From an uncultured Candidatus Saccharibacteria bacterium (lineage in GTDB: Bacteria; Patescibacteria; Saccharimonadia; Saccharimonadales; UBA4665): a stretch of 7,223 bases of DNA. Position numbers and translations under genes: made by a program. Positions 1-4,788 of the stretch are shown in pieces. The stretch is from assembly GCA_903925195.1 (NCBI GenBank), contig CAIYEO010000031.1:1-7223 (forward strand), written 5' to 3'. The notes under the pieces were generated by a model that worked only from the letters and a program-made list of their open reading frames with translations, did no database searches and was not told the DNA's origin. Position 1 is the first letter of the stretch. The number at the start of each line of letters is the position of its first letter.

Positions 1-2
1 AA

Positions 3-311
3 ATAGTAGACCGTTTAGACTTAACTATCGAGTGCATTCGGCGCTTCTACCTGGGAGAAAGCAGCCCGTTAAACGCTTTACTTACACGATATAAGGATTT
101 CTTTGATATATTCGGTGGCTTTAAGGAATATATTGAGTTCTTTTTACTCCAGGATGCGGTATCTGATGACTATACTTCCGTCAATATCGCCGTTCCTTTC
201 AATAATTTTGCCTCTTCACCAATACCGAACGATGTAGGTGAATATGTGAAATACATGGAAGCCACCTCACATTTTATTAAGATGAGGAATTTAAGAATAA
301 AAGGTTCATAG
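3..311 (+). CDS. C-terminal part of a DUF6994-like protein (5' truncated by window)
   Basis: The frame is open from the left edge and ends at TAG 309-311, giving 102 visible residues without a start, so the gene begins outside the window. It reads IVDRLDLTIECIRRFYLGES, then a Phe-rich stretch (KDFFDIFGGF), FFLLQDAVSDDY, PFNNFASSPIPNDVGEY and a final FIKMRNLRI. From memory this matches the C-terminal half of the DUF6994 family, whose members carry similar DRFDLTLECIRRYY, VDFFLLQD and FIKARNRRI stretches. That family is cytoplasmic and I know of no biochemical role. No signal peptide, membrane helix or metal motif is visible here. The reading frame is certain; the family name is moderately so. 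It seems intact at its 3' end and unrelated to the genes that follow. Confidence 0.75.
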   Translation: MVDRLDLTIECIRRFYLGESSPLNALLTRYKDFFDIFGGFKEYIEFFLLQDAVSDDYTSVNIAVPFNNFASSPIPNDVGEYVKYMEATSHFIKMRNLRIKGS

Positions 312-383
312 GCGTCTCATTTGTCTCGTTTTAAGAACTTAGGGTATATTCATCGAGACAAGTCTAGGCATTAGTGTCTCATT
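312..383. repeat. TCTC/GAGA repeat cluster after the DUF6994-like gene
   Basis: Directly after the stop codon, GCGTCTCATT (312-321) recurs as GTGTCTCATT (374-383). Between them TTGTCTCG (321-328) and CGAGACAA (354-361) form a perfect 8-bp inverted repeat with a 25-nt loop. It could be a 3'-end stem-loop of the upstream mRNA or a binding site. No T-tract follows, so a classic intrinsic terminator is not supported. Confidence 0.4.
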
Positions 384-469
384 ATTGTTCAACCTTGTAA
401 TAAAGTTCTAGACCAGTACGCTCAGCCAGCAGTTATTTAACAAAAGTACTATTATGTCGAATTGTTTTT
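384..469. other. Spacer without a recognisable gene
   Basis: AT-rich spacer between two genes whose 3' ends face each other. A run of seven T occurs at 464-470 on the plus strand, but no convincing stem precedes it, so I do not call a terminator. On the minus strand a 16-codon reading (about 430 down to 380) ends in TAA but is closed upstream by another TAA; it could be a gene remnant or chance. Confidence 0.3.
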
Positions 470-769
470 TTATAGATCTTCGAGGGGAATGCCCGTTTTC
501 TCAGAGACTTTTCGTGCCCAGGCTAGTAGTTTTTCGAATTGATTGTCTCTTGCAGCAAGTTCTGTTTCATATTTATCAATCCTCGATATAAAGGTATCGA
601 GAGTATTTACAAGAAGATCATATTTATCGTCAAGCTTGTCTAGTCTATCGTTGACTTTTTGAAATTCAGAATTCACATTAACGATGAAAGATTGCAAAAC
701 CCCTATAATCTCATCAGTTTGCTTATTCAATGAATCGTTTAATTGTTTCTTAGTTACGTATTCACTCAT
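470..769 (-). CDS. Small coiled-coil protein, hypothetical
   Basis: A 99-residue acidic, soluble protein with no signal peptide or membrane helix. Residues about 8-75 follow a heptad-like spacing of hydrophobic residues (FQKVNDRLDKLDDKYDLLV, then FISRIDKYETEL), which suggests a long parallel or antiparallel coiled coil. The tail QFEKLLAWARKVSEKTGI is more helical and amphipathic. Short coiled-coil proteins of this kind are frequent and uncharacterised in Saccharibacteria and other CPR genomes. It stands alone on the minus strand with its 3' end facing the DUF6994-like gene. The ATG at 769 is preferred because an extended -10 element ends six bases upstream, so translation may start at the first base of the mRNA; no clear Shine-Dalgarno is present. 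Real coding is likely, function unknown. Confidence 0.75.
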   Translation of the reverse strand: MSEYVTKKQLNDSLNKQTDEIIGVLQSFIVNVNSEFQKVNDRLDKLDDKYDLLVNTLDTFISRIDKYETELAARDNQFEKLLAWARKVSEKTGIPLEDL

Positions 770-775
770 ATTCTT

Positions 776-804
776 ATTCTAACATCTCTTGTAGCTATAA
801 TAAA
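776..804 (-). promoter_or_regulatory. Promoter of the coiled-coil gene (extended -10)
   Basis: Read on the minus strand, TGTTAGAAT (784-776) is an extended -10 element (TG-n-TAGAAT). A weak -35, TTTATT, lies 17 bp upstream at 804-799. The -10 ends six bases before ATG (769), so the expected transcript start coincides with the start codon. Confidence 0.5.
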
Positions 805-819
805 TGAATGAAAGTTTTT

Positions 820-840
820 GAGTAGGTGCTCTCCCCTGCC
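820..840. repeat. Repeat copy 1 (GAGTaGGT...TCTCCCCTGCC)
   Basis: GAGTAGGT, a 2-base gap, then TCTCCCCTGCC (830-840). The same two blocks, with one mismatch in the first and a 4-base gap, occur at 3574-3596. The 11-base block is identical. Both copies lie 50-60 bases upstream of a minus-strand start codon, just beyond the predicted -35 region, so a shared upstream control site is possible. Confidence 0.4.
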
Positions 841-1026
841 ATAGAATTTGTTGTTTTTATTAATATCTTTCCATATCTATAATGGCTTTTTCTTTTTTAT
901 ATCTTCGCATAACTATTAAAACCTCATATTTTTTATAGAATCGAGTTAACCAGCCAGATTTGTTCTTAGCTCCTAAGTAGTTAAGGTTTTGTTGTCTTTC
1001 AATTGTACGAATGCCAAGTAACAAAT

Positions 1027-1054
1027 GCGGGTTTGAATCCCTCCGCCCCAGCCA
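1027..1054 (+). pseudogene. 3'-end fragment of a tRNA gene (T-arm, acceptor 3' strand, CCA)
   Basis: GCGGG-TTTGAAT-CCCTC has the layout of a T-arm (5-bp stem, 7-base loop), followed by a 7-base acceptor strand CGCCCCA, discriminator G and CCA. The second stem pair is C-T and the normally invariant loop C56 is T, signs of decay. The matching 5' acceptor strand (TGGGGCG) and a believable anticodon arm are absent from the preceding 100 bases, so this is not a complete tRNA. tRNA 3' ends are classic integrase attachment sites, so this may be a scar of a past integration. The specificity cannot be told. Confidence 0.55.
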
Positions 1055-1144
1055 ATACTTGCACCAAAGGTGATCTGATTGCATGGTAAACTTTTGGGAT
1101 AAGTCATTATTATGTTGGATTCCAGATAGAAATGCTGTCATAGA

Positions 1145-1174
1145 TTAGAGATTATGCTTAGTGTAAGTTATGAT
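1145..1174 (+). promoter_or_regulatory. Candidate promoter abutting the ATG at 1182
   Basis: TATGAT (1169-1174) is a good -10 hexamer and ends seven bases before ATG 1182. The -35 is poor (TTAGAG at 1145-1150, 18-bp spacer). If used, transcription begins at or within a base of the start codon. No Shine-Dalgarno sequence lies before this ATG. Confidence 0.4.
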
Positions 1175-1181
1175 ATAGATA

Positions 1182-1940
1182 ATGGGAAATATCTTTTGGC
1201 TAATTCTTGAAATCGCTATTCTTTTAGCTTATGCAGGCGGCTTTATAGCTGGCTTAGGGATGATTGTCTTAGGTTTGATTCTGTACCATCGCTCTCCATC
1301 TATTTCTTCAGAAAGAAAAAAGTATAAGCGCTTGATCTTGATTGGGGTTAGTTTAATTCTGCTTCAGGCGGTATACGACGCCGGAGTGATTCTATTAAAT
1401 ATGCAAAAGACCAACCAGGGCTATCAGAGTACCTATGATGATATCGTCGCGAGTAAGGTCCAGCTTTATATGCCGGCTACCCTTAAGATAGGCCCGATCG
1501 TAGGTTCGCTCGGCTCTTCACACACGTGGTATACCACCACACCGATTAAAGATGGTGACAAGACCATAACATCCGTATCCTATTCACTGCCAGCAGAGAA
1601 AGGGATGTACGAAGAATTTACTGTTGCATCTTCGGTACTTACTCTCTGTCCACAATCAAGCTATAATGACAATGGCTCTTATTATCTCATCGAGAAGCCT
1701 TGCACCTTGGTGCAGACGATGCCGAATGGAGCGAGAGTTTATAAACTCAACCCGCCCCAATCTGCTAACCCGAATCCTTCATATGATTACGGCTATTATA
1801 TTCAAGACGGCAGTACCTTTATCAGTGAGGGTGGATCACCGTTCCAGATTCCAAACGATAGCATCTTTCCATCGGTTTACGACTATGCGAGTTCCCTTGT
1901 TCCAATAGACACAAAAAAGCTAGACCCATCAGCGAAGTAA
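1182..1940 (+). CDS. Two-helix membrane-anchored protein of unknown function
   Basis: A 252-residue protein I do not recognise. Residues about 5-34 form a long Gly/Ala/Leu-rich membrane helix (AGGFIAGLGMIVLGLILY), followed by a basic loop SSERKKYKR and a second helix at about 50-73. With the basic loop inside, residues 75-252 would face outside. That domain is rich in Tyr, Ser and Pro, probably beta-rich, has two Cys (156 and 174) that could form a disulphide, and ends in a Pro/Lys tail. No catalytic motif is visible. The first ATG is chosen because a -10-like TATGAT ends seven bases upstream, fitting a leaderless mRNA. A strong hairpin follows at 2008. Together with the next gene its G+C is higher than the genes to the right. 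Expression as a protein is likely; function unknown. Confidence 0.8.
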   Translation: MGNIFWLILEIAILLAYAGGFIAGLGMIVLGLILYHRSPSISSERKKYKRLILIGVSLILLQAVYDAGVILLNMQKTNQGYQSTYDDIVASKVQLYMPATLKIGPIVGSLGSSHTWYTTTPIKDGDKTITSVSYSLPAEKGMYEEFTVASSVLTLCPQSSYNDNGSYYLIEKPCTLVQTMPNGARVYKLNPPQSANPNPSYDYGYYIQDGSTFISEGGSPFQIPNDSIFPSVYDYASSLVPIDTKKLDPSAK

Positions 1941-1978
1941 CGAGCATCCGCCGAACAGGCTCATGACCACAATGCTCT

Positions 1979-2001
1979 GCCAAAGCACTTATACCTTTGG
2001 C
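1979..2001 (+). other. Stem-loop in the 3' flank of the two-helix protein gene
   Basis: GCCAAAG (1979-1985) and CTTTGGC (1995-2001) form a perfect 7-bp stem with a 9-nt loop. Just before it GAGCAT (1942-1947) and ATGCTC (1972-1977) also pair. These stack ahead of the terminator-like hairpin at 2008, so the untranslated 3' end is probably well folded and may protect the mRNA. Confidence 0.35.
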
Positions 2002-2007
2002 TGGTAA

Positions 2008-2031
2008 ATAAAGACCCTAGAGGGTCTTTAT
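2008..2031 (+). terminator. Terminator-like hairpin
   Basis: ATAAAGACCC-TAGA-GGGTCTTTAT forms a perfect 10-bp stem with a 4-base loop, 67 bases after the stop codon at 1940. The 3' arm ends in TCTTTAT rather than a long T-run, so strength is uncertain. The symmetric A/T flanks could allow it to act in both directions. Confidence 0.6.
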
Positions 2032-2045
2032 GGTTGATGCATTGA

Positions 2046-2075
2046 TTAATATATGCTTTACTTATCACGTATAAC
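2046..2075 (+). promoter_or_regulatory. Weak candidate promoter for the gene at 2089
   Basis: TATAAC (2070-2075) is a near-consensus -10. TTAATA (2046-2051) lies 18 bp upstream as a possible -35. The expected start near 2082 gives a leader of about seven bases before ATG 2089. It follows the hairpin at 2008-2031, which supports separate transcription. Confidence 0.35.
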
Positions 2076-2088
2076 GAGCATAACCATT

Positions 2089-2766
2089 ATGGATCCCCAA
2101 CAAAATCAGAACCCGATCATTCCACCGTCCGTGCCAACACCTGAACCGATAGTTGTTCCTCCGCCAGTCCAACCCGTTCAACCTCAGAGCGCACCGCCAT
2201 CAAGCAAAAAAGGCCTAATGATCGGTATTGCTGTTGGGCTAGTGGCTCTTTTGGTTGTAGGCGGCGTGGCATTCGCGCTTTTAAGTAAGAAGAGCCCGAC
2301 GACTGCATCCAACAAGGGATTATCATCAGACTCGGCAACCACTCCTGCTGCCACGACCCATGCCACCACTTCCAAGAACGCCTGTGATCTCTATCCCTTA
2401 GCTGATGCCAAGGCTATAATGGGCTCAAATACGGTGGCTGCCTCATCGGGCCCACCATCAATAGAGGATAACAATAGGTATTCATTCTGTACTTACTCAG
2501 CGGATAAAAATTTTCTTACGATTTCGGTCTTATCGGCGACCAACAATAGTGTAGATTCTGGAATAAGTTCACAATGGTCAAGGATAGCAGACTCTGGTTT
2601 CACGCCCCTATCCGGTGTTGGAGATAAAGCTTATTACAATCCCAAATCTGCCATCGGCCAATCGCTCTCCGTGCTACAGGGTAACACCCTTGTCGTTATC
2701 GCGGGGAGCGCTGCTAACCAATCCCAATTTACTCAAATAGCCAAAACAATCATTAGTAATTTCTAA
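2089..2766 (+). CDS. Single-pass membrane protein with DUF3558-like extracellular domain
   Basis: The protein is 225 residues from MDPQQNQ. Residues 1-42 are a Pro/Gln-rich cytoplasmic tail ending in SSKK. Residues 43-65 are a Gly/Ala/Val/Leu membrane helix, followed by KK and a Ser/Thr/Ala linker to about residue 96. The outer domain (97-225) has C99 in 'ACDLYPLADAKAIMG', C134 in 'FCTYSADK', a GVGDKAYY turn and a final IAKTIIS helix. This order resembles the DUF3558-type lipoprotein domain of Actinobacteria, in which two Cys form a disulphide; the link is by pattern only. The tail-helix-linker architecture is very common in Saccharibacteria. An in-frame ATG at 2053 exists, but 2089 is favoured because a -10-like TATAAC falls between them and the MDPQQ start is typical. 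Function unknown. Confidence 0.8.
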   Translation: MDPQQNQNPIIPPSVPTPEPIVVPPPVQPVQPQSAPPSSKKGLMIGIAVGLVALLVVGGVAFALLSKKSPTTASNKGLSSDSATTPAATTHATTSKNACDLYPLADAKAIMGSNTVAASSGPPSIEDNNRYSFCTYSADKNFLTISVLSATNNSVDSGISSQWSRIADSGFTPLSGVGDKAYYNPKSAIGQSLSVLQGNTLVVIAGSAANQSQFTQIAKTIISNF

Positions 2767-2913
2767 TTAATAGCCCTTTTGATCGCAGCTAATCAGCAGG
2801 CAGGTCCCACATCTTTATACCGATAAATCGTTCGTGGCTCGTCTACCCAACCCAGCCATTATAAATTCTAACGTTAGTCAAATAAGTATCTGGGCTATTT
2901 TAATCAATAATGA
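2767..2913. other. Spacer between convergent genes, bounded by an 8-bp inverted repeat
   Basis: AATAGCCC (2769-2776) and GGGCTATT (2892-2899) are perfect inverted copies 115 bases apart, enclosing nearly the whole spacer. At its right end TAATCA-ATAA-TGATTA (2901-2916) followed by TTTTT gives a weak AT-only terminator-like hairpin for plus-strand transcripts. No gene or known RNA is recognised inside. Confidence 0.3.
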
Positions 2914-3300
2914 TTATTTTTCTGTATTAATTTTTAGCCAGTTAGATATTTCCATAATACTAAGGTGATTTGTTGCTACGGTAATTATAAATTTCTCAAG
3001 AGTTTTTTGATCAGTATTAATTGAGTAGCTATTACGATATAAAAAAATAGCACACACCGTTAAAGCGGTTCTTTTATTGCCATCCGTAAACGGATGATCA
3101 CCAATTATATTTCTTAGATAAACAGCAGCTTTTTCATATATTGTAGGATATTGTTCGTTATTAAATATATGTTGTGCTGGAGCACTTATAACTGATTCTA
3201 GACGACCTTCGTCACGAACACCATGGGAACCCCCAAAGTCTTCAATAACTTGGAAATGAATTCTTAATATTTCTTCTAGTGTTAAATATTTAAGGTTCAT
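2914..3300 (-). CDS. doc: Doc-type toxin, Fic/Doc family (death on curing)
   Basis: A 128-residue protein, the usual size for Doc. The family motif HPFTDGNKRTAL sits at residues 69-80, matching the Doc consensus H-x-F-x-D/N-A/G-N-K-R; H69, D73, N75, K76 and R77 are the motif residues. The N-terminus (LTLEEILRIHFQVIEDFGG, GVRDEGRLESVI) also follows Doc, where GLPGMSDPGRAEAII is found in the P1 protein. The known member phosphorylates EF-Tu on a conserved Thr and halts translation; the Lys in place of the AMPylating Fic Gly is the hallmark of that activity. Its ATG overlaps the antitoxin stop by ATGA, and no Shine-Dalgarno precedes it, so translation is probably coupled. All motif residues are intact, so it should be active. 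Family call very sure; target inferred. Confidence 0.93.
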   Translation of the reverse strand: MNLKYLTLEEILRIHFQVIEDFGGSHGVRDEGRLESVISAPAQHIFNNEQYPTIYEKAAVYLRNIIGDHPFTDGNKRTALTVCAIFLYRNSYSINTDQKTLEKFIITVATNHLSIMEISNWLKINTEK

Positions 3301-3515
3301 TTATCGGCTAAGTTTTTTAAAGTAGTTCCATATTTATTAACAAAAGATGCATATTCAGTAAGTAACTTATCGTGTGATGAGTGTTTTTTAACTAATTCAA
3401 CTCTAACTTTAAGGGTATCGCCGCGTTTTGCACCAATACGAGCTAAGTCTTTCTTGGATAATGTTATACCCTCACTTGAACCAATTTGTATAATTTTTTG
3501 CTCTGTTTCAATCAT
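3297..3515 (-). CDS. AbrB/MazE-type antitoxin of the Doc module
   Basis: A 72-residue protein from MIETEQ. Residues about 5-41 (KIIQIGSSEGITLSKKDL, then GAKRGDTLKVRVE) match the swapped-hairpin AbrB/SpoVT/MazE DNA-binding fold, with the typical IG-S-GI-L and G-GD-L-V pattern. Residues 42-72 form a charged helical tail, the part that in such antitoxins usually covers the toxin. Classical Doc partners are Phd proteins, so this pairing is a mix-and-match module. An ATG at 3533 would add six residues, but it lies between the promoter hexamers, upstream of where RNA should begin. The ATG at 3515 is seven bases after TATAAT, so the mRNA would be leaderless. It likely represses its own operon through the inverted repeat at 3519-3545. 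It overlaps the toxin start by 4 bp. Confidence 0.88.
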   Translation of the reverse strand: MIETEQKIIQIGSSEGITLSKKDLARIGAKRGDTLKVRVELVKKHSSHDKLLTEYASFVNKYGTTLKNLADK

Positions 3516-3518
3516 ATA

Positions 3519-3545
3519 ATTTATTATAAACATATTATAATAAAT
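3519..3545. promoter_or_regulatory. Palindromic operator, 11-bp perfect inverted repeat
   Basis: ATTTATTATAA (3519-3529) and TTATAATAAAT (3535-3545) are exact inverted copies separated by ACATA. The repeat covers the -10 and spacer and touches the -35 of the toxin-antitoxin promoter. This is where an AbrB/MazE-type antitoxin, alone or with toxin, would be expected to bind and repress. Confidence 0.65.
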
Positions 3546-3550
3546 GTCAA
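3523..3550 (-). promoter_or_regulatory. Promoter of the antitoxin-toxin operon
   Basis: On the minus strand TTGACA (3550-3545) and TATAAT (3528-3523) are both perfect consensus hexamers with a 16-bp spacer. The expected RNA start is at about 3516-3515, on the antitoxin ATG. The strength is consistent with an operon held down by autorepression. Confidence 0.82.
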
Positions 3551-3573
3551 GAATAATTCTTTTGCTTGAATAT

Positions 3574-3596
3574 GAGTGGGTTACTTCTCCCCTGCC
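3574..3596. repeat. Repeat copy 2 (GAGTgGGT...TCTCCCCTGCC)
   Basis: The second copy of the two-block repeat seen at 820-840. It lies 24 bases upstream of the -35 of the toxin-antitoxin operon. Read on the minus strand it is GGCAGGGGAGA followed by ACCCACTC. Confidence 0.4.
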
Positions 3597-3649
3597 TTAA
3601 CTAGAGATATATTTCCTGTCTACTATATTGTATTATAGGTTATGCTTAT

Positions 3650-3678
3650 TTAACTGTTCTTGTAGTATTTGCTATAAT
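3650..3678 (+). promoter_or_regulatory. Promoter of the G1 peptidase gene
   Basis: TTAACT (3650-3655), a 17-bp spacer, and an extended -10 TGCTATAAT (3670-3678). The expected RNA start is near 3685, nine bases before ATG 3694. GGAG at 3679-3682 resembles a ribosome site but would lie upstream of that RNA start unless another promoter is used. Confidence 0.65.
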
Positions 3679-3693
3679 GGAGTAAATACTAAA

Positions 3694-4731
3694 ATGAAAA
3701 AAAATAAACAATCAAATAAATTTAAAATACCTATTAGAAAAGGCATAGTTATATGCCTATCAGTAGCTATAGTTTTTCTTTTGATTCTAGATATAAATGT
3801 AATTGTTAAGGCTCAGGTAAGAAATAATAAAAAGCTACCAATAAGTAGTCACAATACACCAAGTCAGCCCAAACAACCCACTACAGTACAAAGCCCGACA
3901 AAAACAATAGCTACTCCAACGCCAAGCCCCACAAAAAACACTAAGCCTACTACTCCTTCAACACATGCATCTCTTCCTGCTCCGGAACCAGTTATCGTTC
4001 CGGCACCAACTAGTACCGTTACAAACCTGGTTCCTACGCCGAGCCCAGCACCGGCTATAGCTCCTCCAACAATCAACAACACCACTCCACTCCCGGCTAT
4101 AAGTTATTCTTCAACTAACTGGAGTGGCTATTTAGAGGCTAGTGGTAATTATTCTCAGGTATCAGGTTCTTGGATTGTTCCATCGGCTACTGGGAATAAT
4201 ATATCAACTTCATCAGATGGTACTTGGATTGGTATTGGAGGTGTTACTAGTGGTGATCTTATTCAAATTGGAACTATGAATACAATAACTGCCTCAGGAC
4301 ACATTACAACTTCTGCATTCGTTGAAGAACTTCCAAATTATGCTCAAACAATCAATACACTTACTGTTAGTCAGGGTGACAGTGTAACGGCTAGTATTGT
4401 TGAGACAACATTAAATAATTGGACAATGAATATTAGAGATAATACAACTGGTGAATCCTACACTACTAATGTTGCATACACATCGACTCACTCCTCAGCG
4501 GAATGGATACAAGAAGATCCAAGTTATTCCAGAAATACATTAATACCACTGGATAATTTCTTAACAGTTTCTTTTACTAACTGTAATGCGACAAAGTCAT
4601 CTCAGTCATATAATCTATTATCACTAAACCCATCTATTGTTTATCTTGTTGATGCTAGTAGGAATATTTTGGCAACTCCTTCTTCGATATTTAGCGACGG
4701 AAGTAGTTTTACGGTTACTCAGAAACAATAG
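3694..4731 (+). CDS. Secreted glutamic peptidase, family G1 (eqolisin)
   Basis: The protein is 345 residues from MKKNKQSNKF. A basic N-terminus precedes a hydrophobic helix at about 14-36, with a possible signal-peptidase site after VKA (residue 40); a retained anchor is also possible. A Pro/Thr/Ser-rich linker spans about 45-135. The C-terminal 205-210 residues match the eqolisin fold and its usual mature length: NWSGY (142-146), GSWIVPS, WIGIGG (178-183), LIQIGT with Q191, a conserved FVEELP, and AEWIQEDP with E270. Q191 and E270 align with the catalytic Gln53/Glu136 dyad of scytalidoglutamic peptidase. These enzymes cleave proteins at acidic pH, so it should act outside the cell. The in-frame ATG at 3628 is rejected because the promoter lies downstream of it. 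The gene is monocistronic, followed by another secreted protein. Confidence 0.85.
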   Translation: MKKNKQSNKFKIPIRKGIVICLSVAIVFLLILDINVIVKAQVRNNKKLPISSHNTPSQPKQPTTVQSPTKTIATPTPSPTKNTKPTTPSTHASLPAPEPVIVPAPTSTVTNLVPTPSPAPAIAPPTINNTTPLPAISYSSTNWSGYLEASGNYSQVSGSWIVPSATGNNISTSSDGTWIGIGGVTSGDLIQIGTMNTITASGHITTSAFVEELPNYAQTINTLTVSQGDSVTASIVETTLNNWTMNIRDNTTGESYTTNVAYTSTHSSAEWIQEDPSYSRNTLIPLDNFLTVSFTNCNATKSSQSYNLLSLNPSIVYLVDASRNILATPSSIFSDGSSFTVTQKQ

Positions 4732-4750
4732 AGTATACCTAAGCATAGCC

Positions 4751-4779
4751 TTGACAAATTAGCACAATTACTGTATTAT
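4751..4779 (+). promoter_or_regulatory. Promoter of the RWGDY-motif secreted protein gene
   Basis: TTGACA (4751-4756), an exact 17-bp spacer and TATTAT (4774-4779). RNA should start near 4786, two to three bases before ATG 4789. It sits in the 48 bases after the peptidase stop codon, so the two secreted proteins can be expressed independently. Confidence 0.8.
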
Positions 4780-4788
4780 ATGGAGATT

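Larger units (their letters stand above)
841..1181. other. Gene-poor region with a tRNA scar
   Basis: About 340 bases without a gene I can defend. The only recognisable items are the tRNA 3'-end fragment at 1027-1054 and a promoter-like element before 1182. A minus-strand open frame spans 860-1141, but it runs through the tRNA fragment and contains the GRRDSNPH string typical of antisense tRNA translations. The rest is AT-rich with no repeats or strong hairpins that I could find. Confidence 0.5.

Noticed and set aside
380..430. Minus-strand 16-codon reading (AERTGLELYY...) as a remnant gene, or as another tRNA-derived sequence
   Set aside because: It is bounded by stops on both sides. No tRNA stems can be formed, and the length is too short to support a family.
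965..1054. A complete tRNA gene
   Set aside because: A D-arm-like TTAGCTC occurs at about 976-982, but there is no 5' acceptor strand complementary to CGCCCCA and no anticodon stem that pairs.
860..1141. Minus-strand open frame of 93 codons as a protein gene
   Set aside because: It reads antisense through the tRNA fragment (string GRRDSNPH, a well-known artefact of translated tRNA ends), has no promoter or ribosome site, and shows no protein-like composition.
2820..2866. Possible tRNA-like end (ACCCAGCCA at 2855-2863)
   Set aside because: It resembles the tRNA 3' end at 1027-1054 only in CCCAGCCA. The bases before it form neither a T-arm nor an acceptor strand.
3516..3533. Antitoxin start at ATG 3533
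   Set aside because: It lies within the palindrome and between the promoter hexamers, upstream of the expected RNA start.
3628..3693. N-terminal extension of the G1 peptidase from the ATG at 3628
   Set aside because: The extended -10 promoter at 3670-3678 lies inside this stretch, and the residues (Cys-rich, unlike a signal peptide) do not fit. M at 3694 begins a normal signal or anchor sequence.
3864..4085. Minus-strand open frame opposite the Pro/Thr linker
   Set aside because: A Gly/Val-rich shadow created by the repetitive linker codons of the peptidase gene.
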